Part shown: one piece after another, positions 13,187-23,472 of the stretch
Position numbering within the stretch: the first letter of the stretch is position 1
Layout of the letters: each line of letters starts with the position of its first letter
Assembly (NCBI GenBank): GCA_036937835.1
Contig: CM072877.1
Span: 18,936,001 to 19,000,000 of the forward strand
DNA from: Pampus argenteus
Lineage: Eukaryota; Chordata; Actinopteri; Scombriformes; Stromateidae
Length of the DNA stretch: 64,000 nt
Direction of reading: 5' to 3'
Position numbers and translations under genes: made by a program
Notes under the pieces: model-generated
Databases searched by the model: none
Seen by the model: the letters and a program-made list of their open reading frames with translations, nothing else
What the model was told of the DNA's origin: nothing

Positions 13187-16100
13187 CGTGATGAAGGGAT
13201 AGCAAGCACTAAATGTCTTTTAATTCAACCAGGTCAAACTGATGTAAGCTACCTGTTTTGTTCTTTCTATCCCCAGACAAAAGCACGACTTAAAGAAGTT
13301 TTAGTTCAAACAGAAAGGCCAGTCAGCAGCCAGGACACTAATGATTAAGTAATGATGTCTAATTCCATTGGATGAGAGCAGCCAGACGGTGCTGAAATGG
13401 AGAATGTTGATCTCAAATTGGAAAAATCCTCAATACTGTCAGAGCTCAGCAGAAGAGACCGTCAGCCTGTGGGGACAAAGAGAGAAAAGCTTGATTAAAA
13501 GGCTGTCTGTCACAAAGACTTCACTGCAGTATTTCTTGGCTCACTGGAAATAAAAAGCACAAAGACTCCCAAATTTCCACTGAGTCATAGATCCTCTAGT
13601 CATGAGTGAGTGAAAATTACTTGATGAGTTCAGTCTTTGAAATGTTAATTGTAATATGAAAAAAATATATAAATGTGAAAGTGAGTAGCAATACTACAAA
13701 TATGTTGTAGTACCTTCAAAAAGTAATGGCAATAAAATAAAGACACATATGAATATAATGCAATGGGATTCATACGCAGCACAAGCTACAGCCTCCAAAA
13801 AGAGTCGAATAAGTGCATCTATGACACACTGTCAACAAAACCCAATATAATAAGCTTCAGGTATTGCAAGGCTCTTGTACTTGGATGTACTGTATATAGC
13901 AAAGTGTACTCCTTGACTTATAAGTATTATAGTACTTATACTGCAATCCAACAACAGGTTTCTTTTTAATTACAACTCATGTCCTTGAAGTATTTCTAGA
14001 GTATTTCCAGGACGCTGTCAGTCAGAATATTACACACAAACTGTGAACTGGCCTCCTCAAGTGATTTGTACTCAGACCACTTATGTGCTCACAGGTCTAA
14101 TCATGGACTGTGATGAGCCAGTCCTCGGGGAAGAGGTGAAGCGTGGTGTGTAGACAGCAGAGGGTACTTCATTCAGTAAGACAATGAAGTGTTTGGTTAT
14201 CACTTGTACTCTTTGACATGGACCACACTGGAGAGTCAGCAGCTGCACATCACTGGCGACCTTCTGCAACGTCTCTGAGCAGGAAAAGACAGCAGCGGTC
14301 CGACAAAACAACGTCCCGGTGACTCCCCTTCAACCTCCGCAACACTGCTTTGCACTTCATGGTCTCCGACTGCAGCGTCGTAACAAAGGTGATAAATTGC
14401 ATCAGTGGATCAGTGACATCTCGCTCTCACCTGCAGAAAGTATTTACTGTAAAACAAGCTGTTGAAGCAGAGAGCTCGTAGCATCATCAGTGACCCTCAG
14501 CATCAGAGCAGTTTTACAATCAGACCAACTTCCACCAAAAAAATATATTTTATACGTTATGCATCAGTCACCACAGAAATGAATAGTATTTTTATATTCT
14601 GGGACTCTAGTGGAATAAATTTTAATGATTTTATGTTCTTCACTTAAAATATAATATATAAATCTTTTGAGCCTGAATCCGAACAGCAGCTTTTTCAGAT
14701 CATTTATTCGTTAATATTATAGATTCAGAAATATTACATTATTGGAAATGTGGTTTTTGTGGACGTGTTTTCCGTCACAGCATTTCTGCTTCATGTTTCC
14801 AGACTCAGCGACATGTCAGCCTGTCTGTCTGACTGACTACCCTACACTGATTTGGCCTTTCAGAAGACCTGTCAACACATCAGGACCAAGCCGTCTGTCT
14901 GCCAAACTGCAGCCAGCAGCCAGCAGGCCCAAAGACTGCTGCAGGAGAAACACCAGCATGCTTCGAGGCCGTCTATTACACCCCAAAGCCCTTCAGCAAC
15001 ACCGTTATTGACGGGGCAATTACAGAGTACAAACTGCACATGCTAAACACACGTCAAGTAGCATTGAGAAACACTGGAAAACATTGAGCTGCAAGGATAA
15101 GGAAAAAAAATGAATCTGCAACTATCTTAATGATCAATTTTTAACTTAAAATGTGATGATTTAATACTTTTCTGTGTCATAAGTGATACTAAAATTAAAT
15201 ATCTTTGTGTTTTCATATTTTCTGACATTTTATAGTCAATAATCAAGATTTCTGCGTCTTCTTCTCATTTAATTCCTCCATAATTCAACACACAGTTTAT
15301 CAGCTTCAAAAGTTGAATTAATTAAATTAAAACCCGTCTGGGATGTGGACGCTGTGAACCGTTTCATGCTTCTTGTTCATTTAGATGTTGACCTCAAGAA
15401 GAAGCTGCTTGTCAAACCTAAAAACATCATAGTTTCTATGGTTTCAATCAACCAAAGCAGAAATATCACTATAACATACGTGTCCATCTTTCATACATTA
15501 GACCTAACATACTCTAGTTGTAGCTGCAGTCCCTGGAGTAGAAGATACACACTAAAGTGTAGAAAGTGATGCCTAAAAGCACGCTGGCAGGTTGATGTAT
15601 GGTGTTTCTGCTCACATTTGCTCTGCTGGATTAGATAAAACATCAGTTGGGATCTATCATTTGAACATAAGCGCCGGGGCTCCACAGAAACACAAAGAGT
15701 CCGAGAGACTTTGGTGCAATGCAGCAATGAAAGGAAGTCGGAAAAGTGTCGGAAAACTAACTTTGTGCACGGCCCCTGGCCATGAATGCAAAGTCCCATC
15801 AGCTCATGGCTTCTGGACAATTAACTAAATATCTGTAGCTGTTAGTATTTACATTACATCGACATGTCCTACAGTAAAATAAGTCAGCTTAGTTGTTTAA
15901 AGTCTTTACAAAACTTCCTCAAACTCATTTCCTCCAAACTGAGAGCCTGACGTGTGAGACTAAAGGTCAAACTCTGAGATGAACCTCATGATATGCTCTG
16001 AGAGTTTCTGCACCAAATAGCCAAGAAGAAAATAGCCAATCAACTCGCTGCTCTGCACTTTTTATAATAGAGAGAAAATGAATACCGGTGAATAACAGGC

Positions 16101-18973
16101 CAGCCAGGTCTGTGTATAATCCCTGGTCTCAATTCACCTCCTCGGTGCTGATCTGTGGTTTCTGTCAGCCTCTCTTTAATCCCTACTTTCCTTCCTTCCT
16201 TCTTTCCTTTCCTTTCCCTTTCTTTTTCTTCCTGCTCTCTCATCCGAGTGAACTGAAATTTTCAAAGTCACCGTCTTAAAGGCAGCACAGAACATTAAAG
16301 ATATCCCTCCTCTGTTGACATTTCATTATTCATGATAGGATAAATGCAAATGGTCATTAATGCTGACATTTGGTGTTTCTATGCTGTTTAAAGCTACAGA
16401 GATTAATTTTATTTTTTTTCATTTGAAGTAACCTATACTTCCTTTTACAACACATACTGCTGATGTAAGCAACACGTATGATGTTACAAGAAGTCCACCG
16501 ACCTCCACCCGCAACCTTGGCCTTTCCCCATCATAAACATCCAGGCTAATATTGTTTATGGCCGCCGTTATTTCTTTTTTGATGGCGACTCCCCTCGCCC
16601 TCTGCTGTGATGCTGTGATTGGGGTTATTATAACAGCACCCTCATGATGTGATTTAAGCAATCAGCGATATTCCTGCAAGCTCTGAATCAGCAGTCCGCG
16701 GAGAGAGAAGAAATGATTTCCTTGCATTCGTGCTGTCATGGCCCGTTGACGCCATCCAGCTACGTTCATTAATCACTCACGAGACGCACACACACACACA
16801 CGCACACACACACACACACACACACGCAAACACTCTGCAGGTTCATACTTTGTGACTTTAGACATATTCATGATGCACATCGTGAAATGGAGAAAATGTT
16901 TTCTACACAGGACATTGCTTTATTCCAATAGAAAATCATAACATTATCATGCAGGTTCGACTGATAGGTTTCTGTATCTGCATGCTGCACACTGGTTGAC
17001 AATATACAAATGAAGTGGTGTGTGTGCAGAGCCCCACAGGCTTTCTGCGGTGCCCACAGATGGCTGCAGTGAGCGTTTGCTAATGCACATTGTGTGAAGG
17101 AAACTACACGCCAAGATCTGCAGATGCTGGAAAACCGAGGTTTGCCTTTTGACAGAAAGAAACCATACAGCTTAACATGCAATAAGATTTCTATCCAAAA
17201 AGATGCATTTTATCAGATTTAGGGCTGTCGAAATATTAAAAAACAAAAAATGGTGTTTGCCTGATTTCTTAAATGTTCACAGTTCAACAGACTTCATACA
17301 CAAACTTCTAAACATTAACAACGTTTTTTTAAGCTTTGGAAAAATGGGTTTTATTTTCCTGAAAAGGGGGATCCAGACTGATGAACGGGGACTTTAAACA
17401 CGGAGCAGCAGGTTCAGATTAATGTAATGAACACACACTACATTACACAGCAGCATCATGCCTCACAGCTCAGGGAGCCACTCGAGTTAAGATCGGAAAC
17501 ATTTATTCATATTTTTATTAATGTCCTGCTGGAATATGGGTTGATGCGCACACACACACATACGTCACTTTTGGGGTGTTTACATTCGTTTCCTGGAGAC
17601 GTAACATAACCATAACGACCACTGACCTAAACCTGAACCTGAAACACTGACCCATCAGCATTTTACCAGTTAGGGACACAGCTTTTGTCCCCAGTTACAC
17701 AAACCGTCCTCAATCAACTGGTCTTAAGTTTGGTGTGAGTCCCTGAAAGCAACTTAACTCATACCTGCACACACACACACACACACACACACACGCAGAT
17801 GCCTGATTGCTTGTATGTAATAATGGCTGTGAGGGTTTACTGACTACTGGAGCTTGGCCAGCTGCTGTGGGGGGTCTCTGCGTGGATGCCCTGCAGATGT
17901 GAGTCAGTGTGTTTCTATCTTTTCAGGATTTTTGTCAATGTCGGTTAGTATTTTTTTTTTGTTTGAGGTGAAAACTTACAGCTTTTTGTGTGTGCAAAAT
18001 TTAATAGGTAGCCAGTTAGCTTAGCTTAACATAGAGATTGGAAACAGCGGAAAACATCTAGCCGACTATCGCCTCTAAAGGTGTGTACTAACTAGCCGTT
18101 AGCTGTCAGGTAGCTACCAACGGACCCACCTGACATCGTTTCAACTCATGCAGATGCATATTTGACTCTACAGACATCCACACTGATGGGAACGGTGGGG
18201 GAAGCCATTAAAACTCATCAATCCTCTGAAACCATCTTTTTTTTTTTGGTACATTTGACCATTTGACTGGTTTGATGATGTCACCCTCGCTCCTCTTTCC
18301 AGGCTACTGATTGGCAGACAGGTTTCTCATGGTCACAGGTGGTTCAAACCCATTCAAGCCAACCAGTTTCCCATCAAATATAAACGAACCTGTGATAACA
18401 CACAATGGGAATAAAATGGTAAAATAGACTGAATGTCTGGACTGTCATCTGCTGCAGCTACAGCAAACATTAATTAAGTGACTTTGGTGTTTGACAAATA
18501 TCTATTGAAACTAAACCTTTATCCAGCCTTGAAACACCTGCATGGCTTCTCATTCATTCTCCTGCAAAACTCATCATGTCACTTTCTTCCTCTTTGTTCC
18601 ACTTGCACCGTTTACTACAGCTGGTGGTGGCTCCACAGGCGGAGCACTGCCCACAGACTAACGCAGGGGAAGGAGCATCAATCACCGCGCAGCCCTTTGA
18701 CGCAAATCTCGTCCCCATAATTAGATTTTTTTTTCAGGCTGTCCTGCTGCCTGGGAATCAATCCTCAATACGACAGTGGAGCTGTACAGTTAGATGACTG
18801 TCCCCACACTGCATCGAGCACCGACTCCTCCTGAGTAATGGATCGATCGCTTCTCTCTCTGCGCAGCTCACTGCAGATTCACTCAGCCGACATGTGCGCG
18901 CTCGGCGCACGGGAAAGCTCGGGGTTGCCTCCGTGCGCGTGGAGCAACTCATCTTTCTTTGCATGAGCACTGA

Positions 18974-19040
<67 letters not shown>

Positions 19041-19490
19041 ATCCTACCTGCAACACCTCCACATCCTTAAAGTCACGAAGCACATGCATTTCATTTTTAT
19101 GCATTTCATTAAAAAAAACTTTGCCAACAGAATAAATGTAACTGATCAGCTTCATGTCTGAGAAGATGCTCTGATTGAACAGCATGAATATATATATAAT
19201 CATATAATATGATCAAATATAGTCCATGTGTTGTCAAGCACAGGACGACTGAGAAAGTTCACCAACTTTTCCATCAATCACGCGCACAGGCTGCTGATTT
19301 ATCATTTTATTGCCATAAAGAGCATTTTAAATCATCAGCTCATCATAATCTCCTATTATCATATTGCATATGAAATGATGCAAATAAAAAACATGCGTAT
19401 GAATGAGTGATGTATGTTGCACTAAAAGACAAATGAAGATGAAGTTATAGTTTGGCACGTTTACAGAAGAACAGAAAACAAGCTGCTTAC
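13187..19490. other. Probable sv2c 5' intron and leader region
   Basis: No protein gene seen. CA tracts lie at 16788-16827, 17768-17795 and 18975-19039. The coding exon needs a 3' splice site a little above 13186; a CATTTAG on the minus strand at about 13209-13215 is one weak candidate. Whether the whole stretch is intron depends on the candidate 5'UTR exon at 19491-19656. Confidence 0.4.
18975..19039. repeat. (CA)n microsatellite
   Basis: About 32 uninterrupted CA units, the longest perfect CA tract in the window and therefore likely to be length-variable. Confidence 0.95.
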
Positions 19491-19656
19491 GGTGTAGAGA
19501 GGAGCAGATGCATCGTAGCAGAGCTGGATGAGAGTGAAGAGTCCGTCCTCTGATTCTCCTACACAGCTGCAGACACTGTAGAAAGCATCGTGATTTCTTC
19601 TTTCTAGTCTTCTTCGATGCAGTTCCTCTGCTGCAGTCCAAGAACGACGAGAGAGG
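19491..19656 (-). other. sv2c: Candidate non-coding 5' exon of sv2c
   Basis: On the minus strand a pyrimidine tract of more than 60 nt (about 19660-19730) ends in CCCACAG, a strong 3' splice site. After 166 nt a GTAAGC donor follows (19485-19490). The exon has small upstream ATGs but no SV2-like reading frame, which fits a leader exon of the gene starting at 13186. A non-coding first exon is, as I recall, usual in SV2 genes. The assignment is an inference from splice signals and position only. Confidence 0.45.
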
Positions 19657-20212
19657 CTGTGGGAGGTGGGAAGAGGGAGGGAGGGGGAGGGAGGGAGGAG
19701 GGAGGGAGGGAGATGCAAGGGGGAGCTGGAGTAATACAGACAGACTGAATCAATAGTAGGCTTGTATTCATCTCTGTTTTACGTTCAATGATGCAGAATC
19801 ACAGGCTGCTGCTGCTGAGAAGAAAAGCAGGACTGAAGGTTGAAACGTGGCTCCTATGAAGAAATGTTATCAATGAATCAATTACACCTTAAAACCTGCT
19901 AATAATTGATTATAAGCAAATGATCTCATATTAACATCTTACAAAAGGAATCATGATACTGAGGGTCTGAAACTATAACATTTGATGTATGGTAAATTAT
20001 CAATAAGCACCACTCTCCAAAATAACTCTAATAATCATGTAAATGATGAAACCTGGATCAATAAGGTGATTTCACTGTTTGGTGGTCTTGATCTCTAAAT
20101 ATATCAAGCTGTCTAGATGAATGAGTTCAGCTCCTAAACACATGTAACATTACAAATGTTCTTTTATATTAATTATTATATATATAAATAAATTCATAAA
20201 AAACTTGTATGT
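19657..20212. other. Non-coding spacer next to the retrotransposon
   Basis: It begins with a G/A-rich stretch (about 19660-19730), which is the pyrimidine tract of the adjacent minus-strand splice site. The rest is AT-rich, with nothing recognisable. Confidence 0.5.
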
Positions 20213-20217
20213 CAGCC
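20213..20217. repeat. Target site duplication, left copy
   Basis: The five bases CAGCC directly before the 5' LTR are repeated directly after the 3' LTR at 22563-22567. Five-bp duplications are typical of Ty3/Gypsy integrases. Confidence 0.85.
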
Positions 20218-20570
20218 TGTGGAGGGGGCGTGGTGCATCAGCTGCGGGAGAGAGGTGTGGAGAGGGCGCGGGAGAGCAGCGCCAGGTGAGAGTGATTGCC
20301 ACACCGGTTCCCAGGTGGTTAATTACTCTCACCTCCCGATATAGTGGCGTGCTGGACAGAGGGAGGGAAGAGCATGAACCAGTGAAGCACGGCCACGGAC
20401 ACACGGGCACGGACACAGACAAAGACACACGGCAGACGGCAGCAAAACGCCTGTGATCGGCTGCCGTGTGGGTGATTTATGTGCATTAAATAAAACGTCT
20501 AAACTGTCAACAAGCTGTGGTTCCGTCTACTCTGTGCTGAAAGTACCCACGAGACGGAGAAACCGTCACA
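20218..20570 (+). repeat. 5' LTR (353 bp)
   Basis: Starts TGTGGAGGGGGCG and ends CCGTCACA. It contains an AATAAA at 20489-20494 and ends in a stretch that reads alike, base for base, with 22210-22562 when compared by eye. Confidence 0.92.
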
Positions 20571-20573
20571 TTT

Positions 20574-20591
20574 TGGCACCCAATGTGGCTC
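20574..20591 (+). promoter_or_regulatory. Candidate tRNA primer binding site
   Basis: Three bases after the 5' LTR the sequence begins TGGCACCCAATGTGG. A TGG start is required to pair with the CCA end of a tRNA. The 18-mer looks most like a site complementary to tRNA-Lys (about 14 of 18 against the version I recall). The tRNA identity is tentative. Confidence 0.55.
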
Positions 20592-21935
20592 AGCACGGAG
20601 GGAATGGCGGAGCCGCAGCAAGTGACGGCGCTGGCCCAGATGGTGGCGGAGGTCGCCGCGGTGAGGCGAGAGCAGGCCGTGCTCACCAGGGAACAGCTCG
20701 CGGCGCTACAGCAGCAGAGGGAAAGGCAGACGCAGCTGCTGGAGGCGATGTTGGTCCGGGAGGGGACAACATCGCCGGGTCCCTCGCGCTCCGGCATGAC
20801 CCTGCCCAGGATGACTGGGAGCGATGATGCCCAGTCATACCTGGAAATGTACGAGGCAACGGCGTCGGCGTGCGGCTGGCCGGAGGCGGAGTGGGCCGTG
20901 CGGCTGCTCCCCCTGCTGTCGGGGGATGCCCAGACGGCGGCGCTCGGACTGCCGGGGCCCTCCCGGGATCGGTACGGGGACATCAAGGGAGCCATCCTGG
21001 ATCGGATGGGCTCCTCGGCGGAGGACCACCGCCGCCGGTTTCGGGGAGCCAGGCTGGGGCCCGCTGATCGGCCGTTCATCTTCGCCCGGCAGCTGAAAGA
21101 CGCGGCGACGCGATGGCTGCGACCGGGCGACTCCGCCGGCGAGGAACGGCTGATGGGGCAGATCGTGGCGGAGCAGTTCTTGGAGGGGCTCCCGGCGGCG
21201 ACGTCGGACTGGGTGCGCGGGCACCGCCCGGCGGACCTGGCCGCGGCCATCACCCTGGCGGAGGACCACCTAGCCGTCGTCTCCAGAGCCCGGGCGCAGG
21301 AGGGTCAGCCATCCGCTCCCGCCTGTCCCGTGCCGGCGCCCCGGAGAAGACCTGCTCCCGTTCCCCAGAGACACACACCGGCTCGACCGACGCCCCCGCC
21401 CCGCACTAACATCCCTTCTTCTTCTCCTTCTCTTCCGCCACAGGGTCCTGCCGCTAGGGGCGCTGCGCCTAGCCCACGGAAGGTCCCTCGGGCGGCAGGA
21501 CAGGAGTGCTGGAGGTGCAGGCGGCCCGGACACTTCCGCCGCCAGTGTCCAGTAAGGGAGGTCGGGCAGGTGATCCGGGTTGCCGGCCCTTCGGCGCCCT
21601 TCCCCGGTCCAGTAAAGAGTAAAGGACGGGGACGGAGACGGAGAAGAGGCCGGCGTCGCAGCCTCAGCAGGAAAACTGCGGAGGGAGGGACGCGCACCTG
21701 TCCCGAGCTTCCATGTTCCCCGCCTCTCGTTCCCCGGCTGTCAGCAGAGACGTGGACAGGGAGGAAGAGAGGAGTAGAGACCTGGAGGAAGGGATGCGCT
21801 CGAGGGCCAGAAGTGACTCTGCCTCTAACCTGTCTCCTTTGCCTCCTAGACTGGAAGCCAGGAGGGCGAGGAGCAGAGACCCTGTCCAGGAAAGGGAGAG
21901 GAGACACGACTCCTCGTCCCCTTCACCCCACTTGA
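20583..21935 (+). CDS. gag: Retrotransposon Gag polyprotein with SCAN-like capsid domain and zinc knuckle
   Basis: Gag builds the intracellular particle that packages element RNA. This 450-aa frame is intact. An N-terminal helical segment (about 14-58), rich in Ala/Gln/Glu, is probably coiled coil. Residues 80-145 look like the N-terminal capsid half (QSYLEMYEATAS, WAVRLLPLLSGDAQ). Residues 149-232 match the SCAN pattern: RRRF, LKDAATRWLRP, AEQFLEGLP, WVRGHRPADL. A proline-rich linker follows, then one CCHC knuckle, C309-X2-C312-X4-H317-X4-C322, and a basic, arginine-rich tail. The first ATG overlaps the primer-binding site; the second, MAEPQQ at 20604, is an equally likely start. No protease motif (DTG/DSG) is visible in frame. 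The long antisense open frames here are shadows caused by high GC. Confidence 0.85.
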   Translation: MWLSTEGMAEPQQVTALAQMVAEVAAVRREQAVLTREQLAALQQQRERQTQLLEAMLVREGTTSPGPSRSGMTLPRMTGSDDAQSYLEMYEATASACGWPEAEWAVRLLPLLSGDAQTAALGLPGPSRDRYGDIKGAILDRMGSSAEDHRRRFRGARLGPADRPFIFARQLKDAATRWLRPGDSAGEERLMGQIVAEQFLEGLPAATSDWVRGHRPADLAAAITLAEDHLAVVSRARAQEGQPSAPACPVPAPRRRPAPVPQRHTPARPTPPPRTNIPSSSPSLPPQGPAARGAAPSPRKVPRAAGQECWRCRRPGHFRRQCPVREVGQVIRVAGPSAPFPGPVKSKGRGRRRRRGRRRSLSRKTAEGGTRTCPELPCSPPLVPRLSAETWTGRKRGVETWRKGCARGPEVTLPLTCLLCLLDWKPGGRGAETLSRKGRGDTTPRPLHPT

Positions 21936-22100
21936 AAAGGAGAGGGGGATGAGGGTAAAGCAGGCTCTCTGTGGGGAACCCCTTTCTCCGCACCCTTAAC
22001 TTTTCTCGTCCTTCTTGTATTACAGACTGATGCGTCGGGCGGAGGCGCCCATTCACCCTCTGCTCGGACCACCCTCCCCTCCAGAGATTCCACCGCAGGC
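21901..22100 (+). pseudogene. Remnant of pol (reverse transcriptase / RNase H junction)
   Basis: Shortly after gag stops, the +1 frame reads KQALCGEPL and, about 50 bases later in another frame, TDASGGGA (22026-22049). Both are typical of the join between reverse transcriptase and RNase H in Gypsy-type pol. The two pieces are out of frame with each other and a stop lies between them. The remaining enzyme domains are absent, so this is a broken leftover of an internal deletion, not a gene. Confidence 0.6.
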
Positions 22101-22209
22101 CGGGGGAGCAGATGCCTGTGGACGACTTCCGCGCCCGCTCCCTGGGGGGAGGCGGGGGGGAGTAGGTTAGGCCGGACGGCTCCCCGGCCTAAATCGGGCG
22201 GTGGGGATA

Positions 22210-22562
22210 TGTGGAGGGGGCGTGGTGCATCAGCTGCGGGAGAGAGGTGTGGAGAGGGCGCGGGAGAGCAGCGCCAGGTGAGAGTGATTGCCACACCGGT
22301 TCCCAGGTGGTTAATTACTCTCACCTCCCGATATAGTGGCGTGCTGGACAGAGGGAGGGAAGAGCATGAACCAGTGAAGCACGGCCACGGACACACGGGC
22401 ACGGACACAGACAAAGACACACGGCAGACGGCAGCAAAACGCCTGTGATCGGCTGCCGTGTGGGTGATTTATGTGCATTAAATAAAACGTCTAAACTGTC
22501 AACAAGCTGTGGTTCCGTCTACTCTGTGCTGAAAGTACCCACGAGACGGAGAAACCGTCACA
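22210..22562 (+). repeat. 3' LTR (353 bp)
   Basis: Same length and same sequence by eye as the 5' LTR, with the same AATAAA. It is followed by the right target-site copy CAGCC at 22563-22567. Confidence 0.92.
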
Positions 22563-22567
22563 CAGCC
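22563..22567. repeat. Target site duplication, right copy
   Basis: CAGCC, matching 20213-20217. Confidence 0.85.
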
Positions 22568-23441
22568 ATATTATGAATGAGAAGTGCACATTTGCACATA
22601 CATACAGCACACGTGTGCATGTTTCCTTGTATATCTGCACTCTTTGTATTTGTACTTTTTAAAAGGGTCAGTCGCTGCTAAATTACTCCCCAAAAAGTTT
22701 CAGACTAAAGTTCAATGTGGACGTCTGAGCAGAAAGAGTAAAGCAGCAGCCATCGTATTCTGCATGAGAGGAGCCATTATGAACTCCAGTGAATGAGCTC
22801 TGCTCTGCTCTGCTCTCAGAAATAACCATTACGATGAATCTCAAGGAGCGAGGAAGGAAGCCTGGAAGGACGTCCCTCTTATTCAGTCAAATAAAAATGC
22901 AGACACATTTGCATTTCTATCCAGCAGCTGTTGTTTAATTTGAGGGTTGAAATGAATGAAACCAAACACACACACACACATATCAGGGTCATGCTTGCAC
23001 ACACTCACACATACATGCACAATGCAAAAAGTACTCAGCTAATTTACTCCTGCATTAATAGAACATGAGCTCCGTTGAGAAAATCTGTTTTCTTCCTTTT
23101 CATGAACCTTCAGTTCAGTACCTACAGTTTACAGATCAATCAGAAATATGCAGAACGCGAGCAGGTGAGTGGGCGGCCGCGGAGAGGAAACATAAAGAGA
23201 CATTTTTAAATTCTGTGTGTGCAGGTAAACAAAGGAAGGCTGTGCAGGCTCTCACCAGTAATATAACCGAGCTTTCTGCACGTAGCAACAGGCAAATTAA
23301 CAAAACAATGATGATATTAACAAAAAAGGATGATAATAATAACAATAGGATCAATATAATGATACTAAATATCCTGTAAAACTCTCTAGTTCATGCTGGG
23401 TAACATATAAATATATATATGGAGAGTTGCATTCACTCCTA

Positions 23442-23472
<31 letters not shown>

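Larger units (their letters stand above)
20218..22562 (+). mobile_element. Gag-only Ty3/Gypsy (Gmr1-like) LTR retrotransposon
   Basis: A complete 2345-bp element: 353-bp direct LTRs (20218-20570 and 22210-22562) with TG...CA ends, a primer-binding-site candidate from 20574, one gag frame, and a G-rich polypurine-like stretch just before the 3' LTR (about 22197-22209). The 1639-bp interior has room for gag only. No protease, integrase or full reverse transcriptase frame exists, so it must depend on enzymes from another element. It is GC-rich and strikingly unlike the AT-rich DNA around it. Gag resembles the SCAN domain, and SCAN is held to derive from Gmr1-like Gypsy Gag; that supports the subgroup, but pol order cannot be tested here. 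Confidence 0.88.

Noticed and set aside
20205..20456. Open frame in the 5' LTR repeated in the 3' LTR
   Set aside because: It is LTR sequence; the two frames are the same because the LTRs match.
20507..21253. 248-codon antisense open frame opposite gag (and another at 21305-21907)
   Set aside because: High GC removes stop codons on the antisense strand; the plus-strand frame has clear Gag motifs and the antisense ones have none.
21930..22030. Pyrimidine tract and TTACAG before TDAS, looking like a splice acceptor
   Set aside because: The sequence on both sides is pol-derived coding remnant; a real intron is not needed to explain it.
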